Positions 46,916-58,109 of a stretch of 64,000 bases of DNA are shown here, one piece after another. Numbering within the stretch: position 1 is the stretch's first letter; the number at the start of each line of letters is the position of its first letter. Location: the NCBI GenBank assembly GCA_948567375.1, contig OX419755.1, positions 42,413,001 through 42,477,000 on the forward strand, written 5' to 3'. The stretch is from Lunularia cruciata. Lineage: Eukaryota; Streptophyta; Marchantiopsida; Lunulariales; Lunulariaceae. Below the pieces are notes generated by a model. The model saw only the letters and a list, made by a program, of their open reading frames with translations. It searched no databases and had not been told where the DNA came from. The position numbers and the translations under genes were made by a program.

Positions 46916-47653
46916 TGTAATACCAAGAGCTAGCCATATGATCTAGATGTGAAATTCGGTTTGGTAACATCTAGAATGATGTTATACATGATGGTCAAAA
47001 TAGATCAAATAGAATTATCACCAAAAGAGTACTTCTACTAATAGGGCAGAAACCAAAATAGACTTGAGAACCTTAGAACCAATAGCTAGACATATGATTT
47101 AAAGGTGAGAATTGGTTTTGTAATATTTGGAAGGATGTTACACATGATGGACTAAACAGATCAGAAAGAGGTATCACCAAAGGGGACTTCTACTAATAGA
47201 GTAGGAACCAAAATATGCTTGAAATCTTTGAAGGCAATTTTGGAGGCCTAAACAAATGAATTAGGCCTCGAAAATGTGCAGATTCCTCCCATAATGGAGG
47301 AAAAGCTGGCCTTCACTCCCCCCTGCTTTGTCTTGTTGAGAGCTTTCCAACGGTACCTTACTCACATGATTTTGAGAGTCCTACATGAAGATTCCCTAAA
47401 AGATTCTCTCCGGTCAAAGCTTGTTTGACCAACCAGATAGGACCTAGACCAGACATGTCACCCATCCAAGTAAGTAATCCAAGGGTGGAGCTTGCTGACA
47501 TGTCACCTATCTGTGTCCCTAATCCTATGGTGGAGCTTCCTTGGAGGAGATCCTCTTTGTCTATATAATAAAGAGAAGGTGCTCCCTTGGGGCATCGATT
47601 GTTTGAGTGTGCAATATGTGTTTTCTCTCTTCTCTTGTCCTTGGAGTATTACA
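46916..47653 (+). repeat. 5' LTR of the A1 element, with internal tandem duplication
   Basis: 738 bp, TGTAATACC to GGAGTATTACA. Two direct copies of a ~156-bp U3 unit start at 46928 and 47084 (AGCTAGMCATATGAT..TGTTAYACATGATGG..ATCACCAAA). A2-type LTRs have one copy. TATATAATA at 47562-47570, followed by AAGAGAAGG, is the likely core promoter. Confidence 0.95.
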
Positions 47654-47654
47654 A

Positions 47655-47666
47655 TGGTATCAGAGC
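47655..47666 (+). promoter_or_regulatory. tRNA-Met(i) primer binding site of the A1 element
   Basis: TGGTATCAGAGC is complementary to the 3' end of plant initiator tRNA-Met and starts one base after the LTR. It primes minus-strand cDNA synthesis. The same site occurs in copies A2 (13681) and, mutated, B1 (6909) and B2 (44076-44087). Confidence 0.95.
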
Positions 47667-47818
47667 GAGTGCTTTAGTCCAAGAGAGTGGATCACTCTTC
47701 TTGGAATAGCACTAACTACTGAAGTACTGAAACTGAGTAATTTCTATGTTCTCCACTGAGGTGGAGAACATAGAGTAGTTGTTAGACTTAGGAAGGACTT
47801 TAGAGAGCGGATAGGATG

Positions 47819-48168
47819 GATGCGCCGAGAGGCCAATTTCCCACACCTAGCTTTCTATTCTCAAACCCATTCCACATCAAGGTTATGTATATCCAGCGTG
47901 AGCAGATGAGGGTATTGCTAGTTTATCACTTTGGCGCAGAGTTCATGGACAGAGTGATGAACTCACCAAACCTGATGATTCTACCTGTGGTGATTTATGA
48001 CAGAGAGTGGGATTTGACAATCTACATTTTATTATGATAAAATGGATATGAATGTCCCAAATCCTCTCCCTTTCAACACTCAAGTAGAAATCCATTATGT
48101 AGTGAGGCCGAAAGAGATGTTTAGAGATTTTGTGGTTAGGAATTTTGGGGAGGAGTATTATCAATGAG
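47819..48168 (+). pseudogene. Upstream ORF (ORF0) of the A1 element
   Basis: MDAPRGQFPTPSFLFSNPFH starts an open frame of about 73 codons, followed after a one-base slip near 48010 by DNYIYY, MNVPNPLPFNTQVEIHYVV and PKEMFRDFVVRNFGEEYY, then a stop. The reconstructed length is near 117 residues. The same protein-like sequence is present in copies A2 and A3. It lies where plant chromoviruses normally have untranslated leader. Family unknown; it could be an N-terminal extension of gag joined by splicing. Confidence 0.6.
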
Positions 48169-48278
48169 TGATAGCTTCTGAGGTCCCAATGGTAGTTCCG
48201 ATAGTTTGTGCGCCTTCTAGAGTGATTATATTGACTCTGTATTGAAGTAGACATTAACAATTGAGTGTTGCAGGAACC

Positions 48279-49300
48279 ATGGATCCGCAATTGCAAGAGT
48301 TGGTGCAAGGAATGCAAGGGATGTTGAATGAATTATGAGAGATTAAGATGACCATGGAGACATTACAAAGTCAGGTGCAGATCCTCAGGAACAATCAAGC
48401 CATGCAAGAAGAAGAGATGTCTCAAAACCCAGTACCCACGACTGAAGTACTTGGAGAGGCATCCGTGCCTACAAACCCTATCAATGATGAAGCCACATTG
48501 CTACTCCGGATGAAGAAGACCTGCAACATCGAGCCTTACAAGGGGTAGCATTTGATGGGAGTAGTGGAAAATTGGATCTCTAGAATGAATTGATATTTCC
48601 GATTGTTCTCAATAGAGATCACAGAGCATGCTGTAGGCATGTTTGCATGCAGGTACTTGACCGATAAAGCCCTCACATGGTATGATGCTTGGGAACAATC
48701 CATGCTGGCAGAGAGAAAGGAGGTCACATGGACAGCAATGCAAGAAGGACTACTGAAGAATTTCCAATTGGTGGATTCTGTACAAATGGCTCAAATCCGA
48801 CTATGGAGATTGAGACAAAAGAATAGCGTACAAGAGTATGTGGAGGCATTTCTGGATCTACAAGTTGCAATTACCGACATGAGTCTAGCAGAGGTTCTCG
48901 ACAATTTCAAACAAAGGTTGAAAGAGCGGATTTGCTAAGAAGTCATGGTGCAAAATCCTCGCATGGTATTTGAAGCCATTGCTTGTGCGTAGAGAATAGC
49001 AAGAGCATTAGGTAGAGGTGAAGCAGTAGCTCCACCTCAACATTATTGGGCAAAAATGCCACACATGGGTGGACCAATACCGATGGAATTAGGCAACCTT
49101 CAATTCTGGGATCAAGGAGCACAACCGCTTCAAGGGGAGCGGGGACGGGTAGAAGAACAAAGAGATGGAGTCCCACGAGGAGACAAGACTCAAGGAGAAC
49201 AATGCTTTTGTTACAATTGTGGCCGTATTGGGCACATATCTACCAACTGTTGCACTCGTTTCCCTAGAGGCCCTCGGCCTTTGTTCAGGCGATCTTGAAC
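48279..49300 (+). pseudogene. gag of the A1 element, zinc knuckle intact
   Basis: Starts MDPQLQELVQGMQGML. The capsid core reads YLTDKALTWYDAWEQSM, TWTAMQEGLLKNFQLVDSV and VQEYVEAFLDLQVAI (48603-48938). The CX2CX4HX4C zinc knuckle C-Y-N-C-G-R-I-G-H-I-S-T-N-C is intact at 49202-49245 and would bind RNA. Stops at about 48336 (TGA for CGA), 48546 (TAG for CAG) and 48936 (TAA for CAA) are C-to-T changes. A frameshift near 49300 separates gag from pol. Confidence 0.85.
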
Positions 49301-50070
49301 AACATGGAGAGGCACATTGAAGAGGAGGAAGTGGAAATCACTTTGAAAAAATGAAGATTGCTAGTAAATGTACCTCGCGGCCTTACTGGCTCAATAAGGA
49401 AGCAAAGAAGCGAGGGAAGGAAGAAGAATAATGCGCAAAGATCCCAAAAGGCAACCTCACAATTGATTGTTGTGAATGGAATCCTAGAAGGTAATCAAGT
49501 GAGAGTATTAATAGATCCGAGAGCAATAGAGAATTTCTTGTCTCGCTCTGTTGCAATAAGACTGGGAATGGATCTAGAGAGGGATGGAAATGAAGAAGTA
49601 GAGTTACCAAATGGGCAAACAAAGAGGATTGAATCATTACCTAGACGGGTAACCCTCTCTATAGGAGAATATCAAGAAGCAATTGAGTGGCGAGTGATAT
49701 AGTTAGCCCGTTATGATGCAATTTTAGGCATGCCATGGATGGATCAGTACAACCCTATGGTGGATTGGAGGAAGAAAGTAGTGAGAACCCTCCAATAGTC
49801 AATCATTGGGGTTAAAGAAAAATCACACATGCAAAAACTGCCTCTATATGTCGTAGGGACGGCAACTGTCTGTAAGACCGATAGATGTTTTATGGGTCTA
49901 ATAAGAGAAGTCCACAGTGCACAACTCGATGGAAAAATTGCTAAGAAATTGAAAGATGTGGTGGATGAGTTTCAAGATGTCTTTCCTGATGATCTACCCT
50001 CAGGATTACCACCAAAAAGGTGAGTAGATCACAAAATTGAGACACTTCCGGGGAAGACGTCTCCTTGTAA
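49301..50070 (+). pseudogene. Protease and linker of the A1 element
   Basis: The linker NNMERHIEEEEVEITLKK leads to VNVPRGLTGSIRKQ, then VRVLIDPRAIENFLSRSVAI. Asp of the active site is present, but D-P-R-A replaces D-S/T-G-A (49514-49525). Stops at 49797 (TAG for CAG) and 50022 (TGA) precede RT. The linker LKDVVDEFQDVFPDDLP is at 49950-50000. Confidence 0.8.
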
Positions 50071-50947
50071 GGCCCCATATTGCCTATCACCTCATGAGTT
50101 GGAGGAGTGTAAGACTCAAATTGAGGAGATGCTGCAAAAAGGGTTCATCCAACCTAGCGTATCAACATATAGGGCCCTTGTCTTGTTTGTGAAGAAGAAG
50201 GATGGTACAATGCGCATGTGCATTGACTATTGGGGTCTCAATCAGCAAACAGTGAAGAACAAATACCCCTTACCTCGCATGGATGACCTATTTGATCAAC
50301 TCCATGGAGCGAGATACTTCACCAAACTGGACTTGCGGAGCGGTTACAATCAAATCCAAATTGCAGAGGAGGATGTGCACAAAAATGCCTTTCAAACCAA
50401 TTATGGCCACTTTGAGTATCTTGTGATGCCTTTTGGCCTCACCAATGCACCTGCCACTTTCATGAGTCTAATGAATGACATATTTCATCCATACTTAGAT
50501 AAGTCTGTTATTGTCTTCTTGGATGATATCTTAGTATACAATAGCACTATGACAGAACACAAACAACATCCATGAGAGGTCCTCCAGATTCTAAGACAGA
50601 ATCAGTTGTATGCCAAAATCTCAAAGTGTGAGTTTGGCAAGTTTGAAGTAGACTACTTGGTGCATAGAGTAAGTGCAGAGTGCATTCAAGTATTGATAGA
50701 TAAAATAGAGGTCATTCAAAAATGGAGTGCCCTAGAAGATTATACTCAACTTAAGAGCTTCTTGGGATTGACAGGATTCTATCGTAGATTTGTCAAGGAC
50801 TTCTCCAAGGTTGCACAACCTTAATGGCACTACTTGGCAAGGGGAAGAAGTGGACATGGGGAATTGCACAAGAGTTGGCCTTTCAAGAATTGAAGGCCGC
50901 CTTGCTACATGCACCAATCTTGAAGTGGTATGACCCAAAACAATCAA
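50071..50947 (+). pseudogene. Reverse transcriptase of the A1 element
   Basis: Open from 50099 to 50575 with all core motifs: [55 protein letters not shown] and [12 protein letters not shown] (catalytic D-D). A stop (TGA for CGA) then separates the thumb (YAKISKCEFGKFEVDYL). A one-base deletion at about 50820 and a short deletion near 50942 shift the frame before RNase H. Confidence 0.9.
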
Positions 50948-50948
50948 G

Positions 50949-52004
50949 TTGGCTATAGATGCATCAAGCGTAGCAATAGGAGCAGTCCTACAACAAGAGT
51001 GGCATGACGGATGGCATCCAATTGCATATTTCTCTCAAAAGTTGTTACCAGCAGAGCGCAACTACCACACCACAGAACGAGAAGAGTTGGCCATCGTCCT
51101 AGCAACCAAGCATTGGAAGCACTACCTAGGCGAGAAGGCATTTGTAGTAGAGATAGACCACAAACCTCTAGTCTACCTCAAGACGCATAAGGATCTATCT
51201 CATCACCAAATTTGGTGGGCAGAGTGGCGACAACGCTTCAACATGACAATCACCTATGTGGAAGGTAAGAAGCAACTTGTAGATGCATTCACCCGCATGC
51301 CAATGGCCAACAACTTGGTGGCAGAGGTTAAGATTAACCCTAAATTCTGGCAAGAGATTCTGGCTGCTACAAAAACTGACCCACAAATTGTAGAAGCACA
51401 ATCATCCAAAGGTGTTACCAGTACCCAAGGACTCACCTTTCGGGATGGTAGATTATGGATCCCAAATGTCCCAAAATTACGCACCAACATTCTAGCAGAA
51501 TGTCATGATTCGTCCATTGCAGCTCATGTCGGAGTGGACAAGACCTTGGATGCAGTCAAGTGCCATTACTATTGGCCCAAGATGAGCAACGACGTGATGG
51601 ACTATGTGCATAGCTGCCTACTTTTCCAACAAAACAAAGCTTCTAATCAAGCTCCTGCAGGGCTCCTTCAACCTCTACCCACTCCTACCCAACATTGGGA
51701 TCAAGTGAGTATGGATCTCGTCTGTGAATTACCCAAGACCACCTCAGGGTTTGATTCCATTGTGGTCTTTGTGGACCGGCTCAGCAAAATGATTCATGTA
51801 CGCCCTACCACCAAGGAGGTGACCGCTCCACAACTAGCTCAATTATACTTAGATGCAGTCTTTGCTCACCATGGCTTGTCTAGAGTACTCATCACCGATA
51901 GAGGCACCCAATTCACCAGCTTGTTTTGGCAAACACTCTTTGGTTTCTTCAAAACCAAGTTGGCCATGTCCACAACTTACACCTCCAAACAGATGGCCAA
52001 ATAG
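50949..52004 (+). pseudogene. RNase H and integrase core of the A1 element (351 open codons)
   Basis: RNase H: first Asp in AIDASSVAIGAVLQQEW, Glu in TTEREELAIVLATKHW, Asp in VEIDHKPLVYL, then LVDAFTRMP. Integrase zinc region: CHDSSIAAHVGVDKTLD..SCLLFQQNK, where the last Cys of CxxC is Phe (51623-51625). Core: first Asp in VSMDLVCELPKT, second in VLITDRGTQFTS. A one-base deletion near 51983 throws the frame before the third acidic residue, so the open frame ends at 52004 without it. Confidence 0.9.
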
Positions 52005-52786
52005 AGCGGGCTAATTGCACGATTGAAGACATGTTACGCGGCTTCACCTTAGAAGAGCAAGAGAGGTGGGACACCCTACTCCCGTTGGTGGAATTCACTT
52101 ACAACAATTCAGTGAATACATCCACCCAGGTCACTCCGTTCTTCCTCATGTATGGTGAGCATCACTTCACACCTTCTAGCTTGATGAAGATCCGTCCAGT
52201 GGCTACCAAGGTTGATGCAGTCAACACATTTGTTTCTAGAATCCAACAAGGTGTGGAGAGCGCCAAGCACAGATTACAAATTGCGCAAAATTGACAAAAG
52301 CAGTATGCTAATGCACACCGTTGGCACATGGAGTTCAATGTTGGGGATCAAGTGTGGCTATCAACAGCCAACCTCACATTAGTTGGACCTCGTAAGCTCA
52401 TACCTCGTTTTATTGGGCCTTTCTCAATTCTTTGTCGCATCGGCATTGTGGCCTATCACCTTGAGCTACCACCACACATGAAGATCCATTCAGTGTTGCA
52501 TGTCTCCCTACTACGCAGATATGCTCCCCGATTAGGCCAAGGTCATTCCACACCAGACCTTCGACCTTGTCCGACACTCATTGATGGCATAGAGGAATAT
52601 GAAGTGGAGCATATTCTCCAAAAATGCATGCGTGGTACTTGCCACCCGCGGGTGGACTATCTAGTACAATGGAAAGGTTACCCCCTCTATGAAGCCACAT
52701 GGGAGCCTGCTGCCAATTTGGCACATGCACTTGTGTTGGTGCAAGCATTTGAGCAACAATTGCACAATGAGGACGTTGCGTCTTAA
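51985..52786 (+). pseudogene. Integrase C-terminus and chromodomain of the A1 element
   Basis: After the frameshift: LQTDGQIERANCTIEDMLR (third catalytic Glu), PFFLMYGEHHFTPSSLM, a TGA for CGA or TGG at 52292, then GDQVWLSTANLTLVGPRKL. The chromodomain EEYEVEHILQ..VDYLVQWKGYPLYEATWEP spans 52594-52720, with cage aromatics Y, W, W present. This places family A in the chromoviruses. The last 152 codons (52328-52786) are open. Confidence 0.9.
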
Positions 52787-52799
52787 AAGGAGAGAAGTC

Positions 52800-53539
52800 T
52801 ATAATACCAAGAGCTAGCCATATGATCTAGATGTGAAATTTGGTTTGGTAACATCTAGAATGATGTTATACATGATGGTCAAAATAGATCAGATAGAATT
52901 ATCACCAAAAGAGTACTTCTTCTAATAGGGCAGAAACCGAAATAGACTTGAGAACCTTAGAACCAATAGCTAGACATATGACTTAAAGGTGAGAATTGGT
53001 TTGGTAACATCTGGAAGGATGTTTCACATGATGGACTAAACAGATCAGAAAGAGGTATCACCAAAAGGAGACTTCTACTAATAGAGTAGGAACCAAAATA
53101 TGCTTGAAATCTTTGAAGGCAATTTCGAAGGCCTAAACGAATGAATTAGGCCTCGAAAATGTGCACATAACCCCCCCAATGAAGGAAAGGCTGGCCTTCA
53201 CTCCCCCCTTGCTTTTTCTCATTGAGAGCTTTCCAACGGTTCCTTACTCATGTGATTTTGAGAGTCCTACAGGAAGATTCCCTAAAAGATTCTCTCCGGT
53301 CAAAGCTTGTTTGACCAACCGGATAGGACCTAGACCAGAAATGTCACCCATCCAAGTAAGTAATCCAAGGGTGGAGCTTGCTGACATGTCACCTATCTAT
53401 GTCCCTAATCCTATGGTGGAGCTTCCTTGGAGGAGATCCTCTTTGTTTATATAATAAAGAGAAGGTGCTCCCTTGGGGCATCGATTGTTTGAGTGTGCAA
53501 TCTGTGTTTTCTCTCTTCTCTTGTCCTCGGAGTATTACA
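52800..53539 (+). repeat. 3' LTR of the A1 element
   Basis: 740 bp, TATAATACC (first G mutated to A) to GGAGTATTACA, with the U3 duplication. The purine tract AAAAGGAGAGAAG ends two bases upstream. TTATATAATAAAGAG lies near 53447. Confidence 0.95.
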
Positions 53540-53544
53540 CCAAT

Positions 53545-56500
53545 ATAGAAATAATAATTTTCATTACTCATTTTGTAACACCCACCGTAAAGCCTACATT
53601 GATCCCCCAAAAATTTAACCCTCTTGCAACACTTGCCTAGTTGCCATGATGGCCAAACTTGTCAAGGGCAAGTGCAACCTACATCCACACATGAGTGTGT
53701 GTTCTTCTAAAGGCATTTCTAATTACTCCATGGCTTTGTACAACATTTACTAAAGCTTGGCATGATAATAAATCCATTCTAGTAAGTTGTATAAACACTT
53801 GAGCAATCCTCAAAAATATTTCAATACAAACTCATTGCTTTGTGTACATTGCACTTTATTTTGCAGATAACTAGATTCAATGTATAATTCCACCTTCTTG
53901 TGAGTACCCCCATAGAATCTTCTTCTTCGTTTGAGCTCCACTCATTCCATTCAAGCAACTCCTTGAGATAATCACTCTCCATTTCCGCCCGTAACATCAA
54001 CCGGATTGATTTTGTAATTTTCTGAAGCATAATAATGCGAGGGCTTGTGCGAGACATCCTTGATAGCTTGAATCCGACTATAATGCTTTTTGATTAAACT
54101 ATAGAAATCACAAATATTGAGAGAGATCGTAAGGTATTTCAAAGGAGGAGCCAAGAGTAAGGGGAGCTCTTATTCCACCGTCAAAGTTGCACTCATAGGG
54201 TGTCTCGAGAAGAGTAGCTTGTACACACAAGGGAACACGAGAAGGGAGACACATTGAACCAAAGGAAGTGTGGTGGTGATGTTAGACTCGCAAGTTGGAT
54301 TCGCTTTAGCTTTCGTCAAGAATATCATTAGCGTGAATTAACATTCAAAATCAGACAACAATGTGAAGTCAATGTCAACTGATATATGCTTGAAGTGCAA
54401 CATCCTAATATAACGGTACTGGTCATGATTTTCAAATCCCCATCCCCATATAATTTTTACAGTTATTGCTGTGGATCCTCTTGAAGAACTCTAGGTAATA
54501 GATGAACGTTTTACGAGTCGAATTCCCTTCACCGTAAAGAACTAGTAAAAATCATCATTGGGGGTTTTCAAAAACGCAGTTTTTACTTCCTTTACTTCTC
54601 GCATTCTTACCCCAACCAAACTTTATGGAGGCGCGGGAGACCTTTACTGGGTGGGTAAGTGCAATCTGGCATACGGGAGGTCTATATAGTCATAGTTATA
54701 GTCACTAAATTTACAGGGTATGAAGAGAGTGACCCGCAGTTTTATCATGGGGTTAAGAGACCTCCTGTGAAACTTAATTAGAGTTCGGGTACATTGTTTT
54801 CCTTTCTGTATTCGACATATGCCACATTTTGAATCGATATGACCTCAGCATTCATGCGGGTTTAGTTAATACAATTACTCGAAAGTCTCACTTAACTCAA
54901 ATCTAAATGAAAGGGTTTGTAAATTCCAACGCCCGTAACAAATGTTTCGAGAGCGACCCATTGCCGTCAAATTCACCTAAATTTCGTTTTTAACCCCCTG
55001 CTACTACAACTCCTTGCAATACAATCGAACTCCATTGCCGTTCCAACGAACCCGTTCCATCCCGTCGAATCCGGAGGGAGTCGGAACGAGGCGAAGGAGA
55101 AGTAAGAGTCCAGTAAGAGTTACTATAACAATTAAGAGTTCAGTTGAGGAGAGTTCAGTTCAGGAGCGCGTATCTTTTATAGTTTCAAAATGATTTAAAA
55201 TTTCTATTTTTCTAAAATTTTCAAAGTTAGTGGCTCACCAGATTTCTCTCAAACCCGACGTGCGCTAAAATTTTACAATACCTCCACTTGGCATACGAAA
55301 ATCATCACTATTCTTCAATTTTTGTTTTTTGCCAGACAAGGAAATTCTAGAATTAAACTCAATAATCAACAAAGGATAAGAAAACCATGAAGTTAACCAA
55401 AACTCCAAGAGAAGTTGTTGATTTTGGAATGAAACAAATTCTCGTTTGTCCATGGAAGGAAGGAAAATTCAAATCTCGTTGAGGGACTTCTTATTATAAA
55501 ACGTGGAATATTTTAGTTCCTTCTTGTGACAAGCGGCGCATTTTTGTTCACTTTTGCTCCCCGCATGTGCCGCACTAATTAGTTTCAATCAAGGTTCTCG
55601 CCAAATCAAACCGAAAATCTCCCTTTCCCATAACCCTCCATCGGGGTTAATTATTAATGATTCATGAAATGCTCAATTTTTTTTTGTTTATATGGATAAG
55701 GATGGGTAAATTTATTCCTTCTTGGACTTCCTAATTATACTTATTACCTTTACTAACCTTTTCATTTATAAATAGCCAAAGGACTTGTATTCAATGTAAG
55801 CTACATTATGTTATTGTAGACACTTCCAAATTAATGTTTTTTTAATTTGACATAACCACATAAGAATGAAAAATTCTCCTTTATAATTTTAGAGGAAACA
55901 ATTCTCCTCTAATAGTGCACACGTAAAAAAAAGTAGTCATTTCTTAAAACTTGTAACTGTAAAATCATCAACGATAGATTATTGAAGAAAGAATGTATCT
56001 TCCTCTCCGTTTTCTTGGACAAAGTGTACGATATACCAAAATTGACTTGAAGTAGTAAGAGAATTAAAGATTTAACCAAAAACCTTATAAATTCATTAGA
56101 GAAATAAGTAACTAGAATTTAATAATTGAAAATATATATAATATTCTTCACTAAAATAAAACTTAAAGAAAAAATTTAAAATAATATAATACTCAAAATT
56201 AATTTAATTAAAAAAAGAGAGAGTGTAAGAATCCTTCATATGTACCTTGTATGGTCTATTACCATACAAGGTTCAACCAAAATAAAGTTATGAAAATAAT
56301 TTTTTATAAATACTTAGTTAAACTATACAAACTCAGCACAAAGTTTTCCAATATAACTAGATCCTTATATACCATGAAAAGAGATATCTATGACTTTGGA
56401 GTACAATGAATTGTTGTTTCCATTTACCCTAAATGATAATATAAGAAAATTCACTTTCATAATACTACAGCAAACCACACCACCAAAGAAAACAACCTTT

Positions 56501-57440
56501 CTTTTTATTTAGCCACATAAACTTTTTCATTATCCACGTCCAAATTCACACTCACGAGCTTTCGAACAGAAACTCAGTACGAGGAGTATTGGCATTCGCC
56601 TAACTACTGAAGGCGTTAGTGTTTTCGTGGAGGTATATTATGATCACCTCTCTGTTTCCCTCTGTGTTTTTTGTGTTTCAAGACTCATGTACTCGTTGCA
56701 CATGCTGCAATATAATCTATATTCAGTCTTCTAACGCTTCGCTCTACGTTCTTTTTTCTCTAAGCGATTTTATACTTTCTGGATTTCAGATGTTCGGGTT
56801 GACTCACGGATCCTCCTCGCCTTTCAATTTCCGAAGTGTTACATTGATTTCTATTTTGGTCTATCTGAATCTTTCTCGTCTGGCTTATCGAGTCGATTTT
56901 ACTGCTGTACTGTACTTGCACTGTTTTTCTCTTTCCGCTTTGCAGAGGCACGTTATTGGTAATAGATTTTACTCTGTTACCAAGTTAGATTTATTTACGC
57001 TATCTTTCGATCAGATGTTCGCTATTTTGCTACCTTTATGTGCATCTCATTTGCATTTAATGAGTTCGATCTCCCGTTCTGTTCTCATTTCTCTATATCT
57101 AAGCCCAACGCAAATCTACAAGGTTACGCGGTGTACTGGCTATTCTCCTAAAAAAGTCACTTACCAAATAGATGACAAAGTGAAATATCAGATTTAAGAA
57201 TTAAGGTCGATAAAAATATCCTACATACATTTGACTTAAAATTAGTCTGAAAAATTATGGTTTTTATATAGAAAGCAAAAATAACCATATCATGAAAATC
57301 TCTAGATTTAGATTGAGATTTAAGTAATCATTTTTTTGTCTTCACACAATTAAGTTATCAACTACGATTTGTGACTAATCTTCCTTTAAATGAATAATAA
57401 ATTTTTTTATAAAAAAGACAATTGACTACTGCTATATCAA
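53545..57440. other. Least repetitive stretch, rich in retained CpG; possible host sequence
   Basis: No LTR or pol sequence is seen. From about 53980 to 57150 CpG is frequent (for example 54960-55180: TTGCCGTTCCAACGAACCCG, CGTCGAATCCGG), unlike the CpG-poor flanks. A minus-strand frame of ~130 codons with one stop (53985-54320: SLLVFPCVYKLLFSRHPMSA) is unrecognised. A 62-codon minus-strand ORF at 55265-55453 starts in ATGG context. Around 56590-56690 a GTGGAG|GTATAT donor and a T-rich stretch ending TTTCAAG could frame a 5' leader intron. None is firm. Confidence 0.35.
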
Positions 57441-58109
57441 TTCTCTTTGAAAGAGTGCAACAGATTTTGTGAATTGAAGGGGATTGCAAGAGCCCCTCTG
57501 AAAAGACGAGCACCAATAATCCATATTATTATGTGGAGGAGATCACTCTTTGCTATCCTCGTGAAACGAGAGAAACACTTAAACTACTCAATTAAGAAGC
57601 GCTTAAAATCATTCATATTCTGTACCAAGATGAAGCAAAAGGTAAAAGGAGGAAGGCGACCACGTAGAAAAAACAAAGGATGGGAAGACCCCATCAAGCC
57701 GTACAAGGGAGAGAAAAAAAGGTAAAATGGTGCTAAGCCCCAATAGAATCTATATGAGAAATCTGCCCTACCGCACCCAAGATATCCAAACTATGCAAGT
57801 CGTACGGTCTACATGCAACTGGAGCATCCAAAGAAACATCACCTGATGTGATTGCTCTCCTATGGATTGTACCAGCATTGCACTCTATAGAGCAATGGAC
57901 ACACATTGTCTAAAATATGCTACAAAGTATGAGAGTGAGAGTGGTACCCCCTAGTGCGTAACATGATAAGCTCTTGCGCATTCCTTGACAAATGTGTCAA
58001 ACATAGTGTCCATCGCTCCTTATAACTCCAAGGCTAGAGGAACAAAGAAGTGACCTCACTGCATGCCCTTATACTTGGAGACCTTGCAACCTGCTGCTAC
58101 ACTTGCTGC
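57441..58109 (-). pseudogene. Decayed protein-coding fragment beside the family C LTR
   Basis: In one minus-strand frame from 58109 to about 57755, 118 codons can be read with five stops: AASVAAGCKVSKYKGMQ, GAMDTMFDTFVKECARAYHV, VQSIGEQSHQVMFLWMLQL, HVDRTTCIVWISWVR. The stops fit C-to-T or G-to-A decay. It ends exactly where the C LTR begins, so it is probably the LTR's target. Family unknown. Further left, 57650-57745 matches 31385-31480. Confidence 0.4.

Larger units (their letters stand above)
46916..53539 (+). mobile_element. Complete family A element (A1-type LTRs), TSD CCAAT
   Basis: 6624 bp. 5' LTR 46916-47653, primer site 47655-47666 (exact TGGTATCAGAGC), upstream ORF, gag, pol with chromodomain, purine tract 52785-52797 (AAAAGGAGAGAAG), 3' LTR 52800-53539. 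The target duplication CCAAT is perfect (46911-46915, 53540-53544). By eye the two LTRs differ at about 35-40 of ~738 positions. It is the youngest family A copy in the window, though no longer able to encode intact proteins. Confidence 0.97.

Noticed and set aside
47816-48037. Upstream ORF as an envelope-like gene
   Set aside because: Envelope genes lie after integrase and have signal peptide and membrane segments; this frame precedes gag and has neither.
56619-57197. 192-codon plus-strand open frame read as a membrane protein
   Set aside because: T-rich sequence gives runs of Phe, Leu and Ser by composition; no domain, and its start coincides with a plausible 5' splice site. More likely a leader intron.
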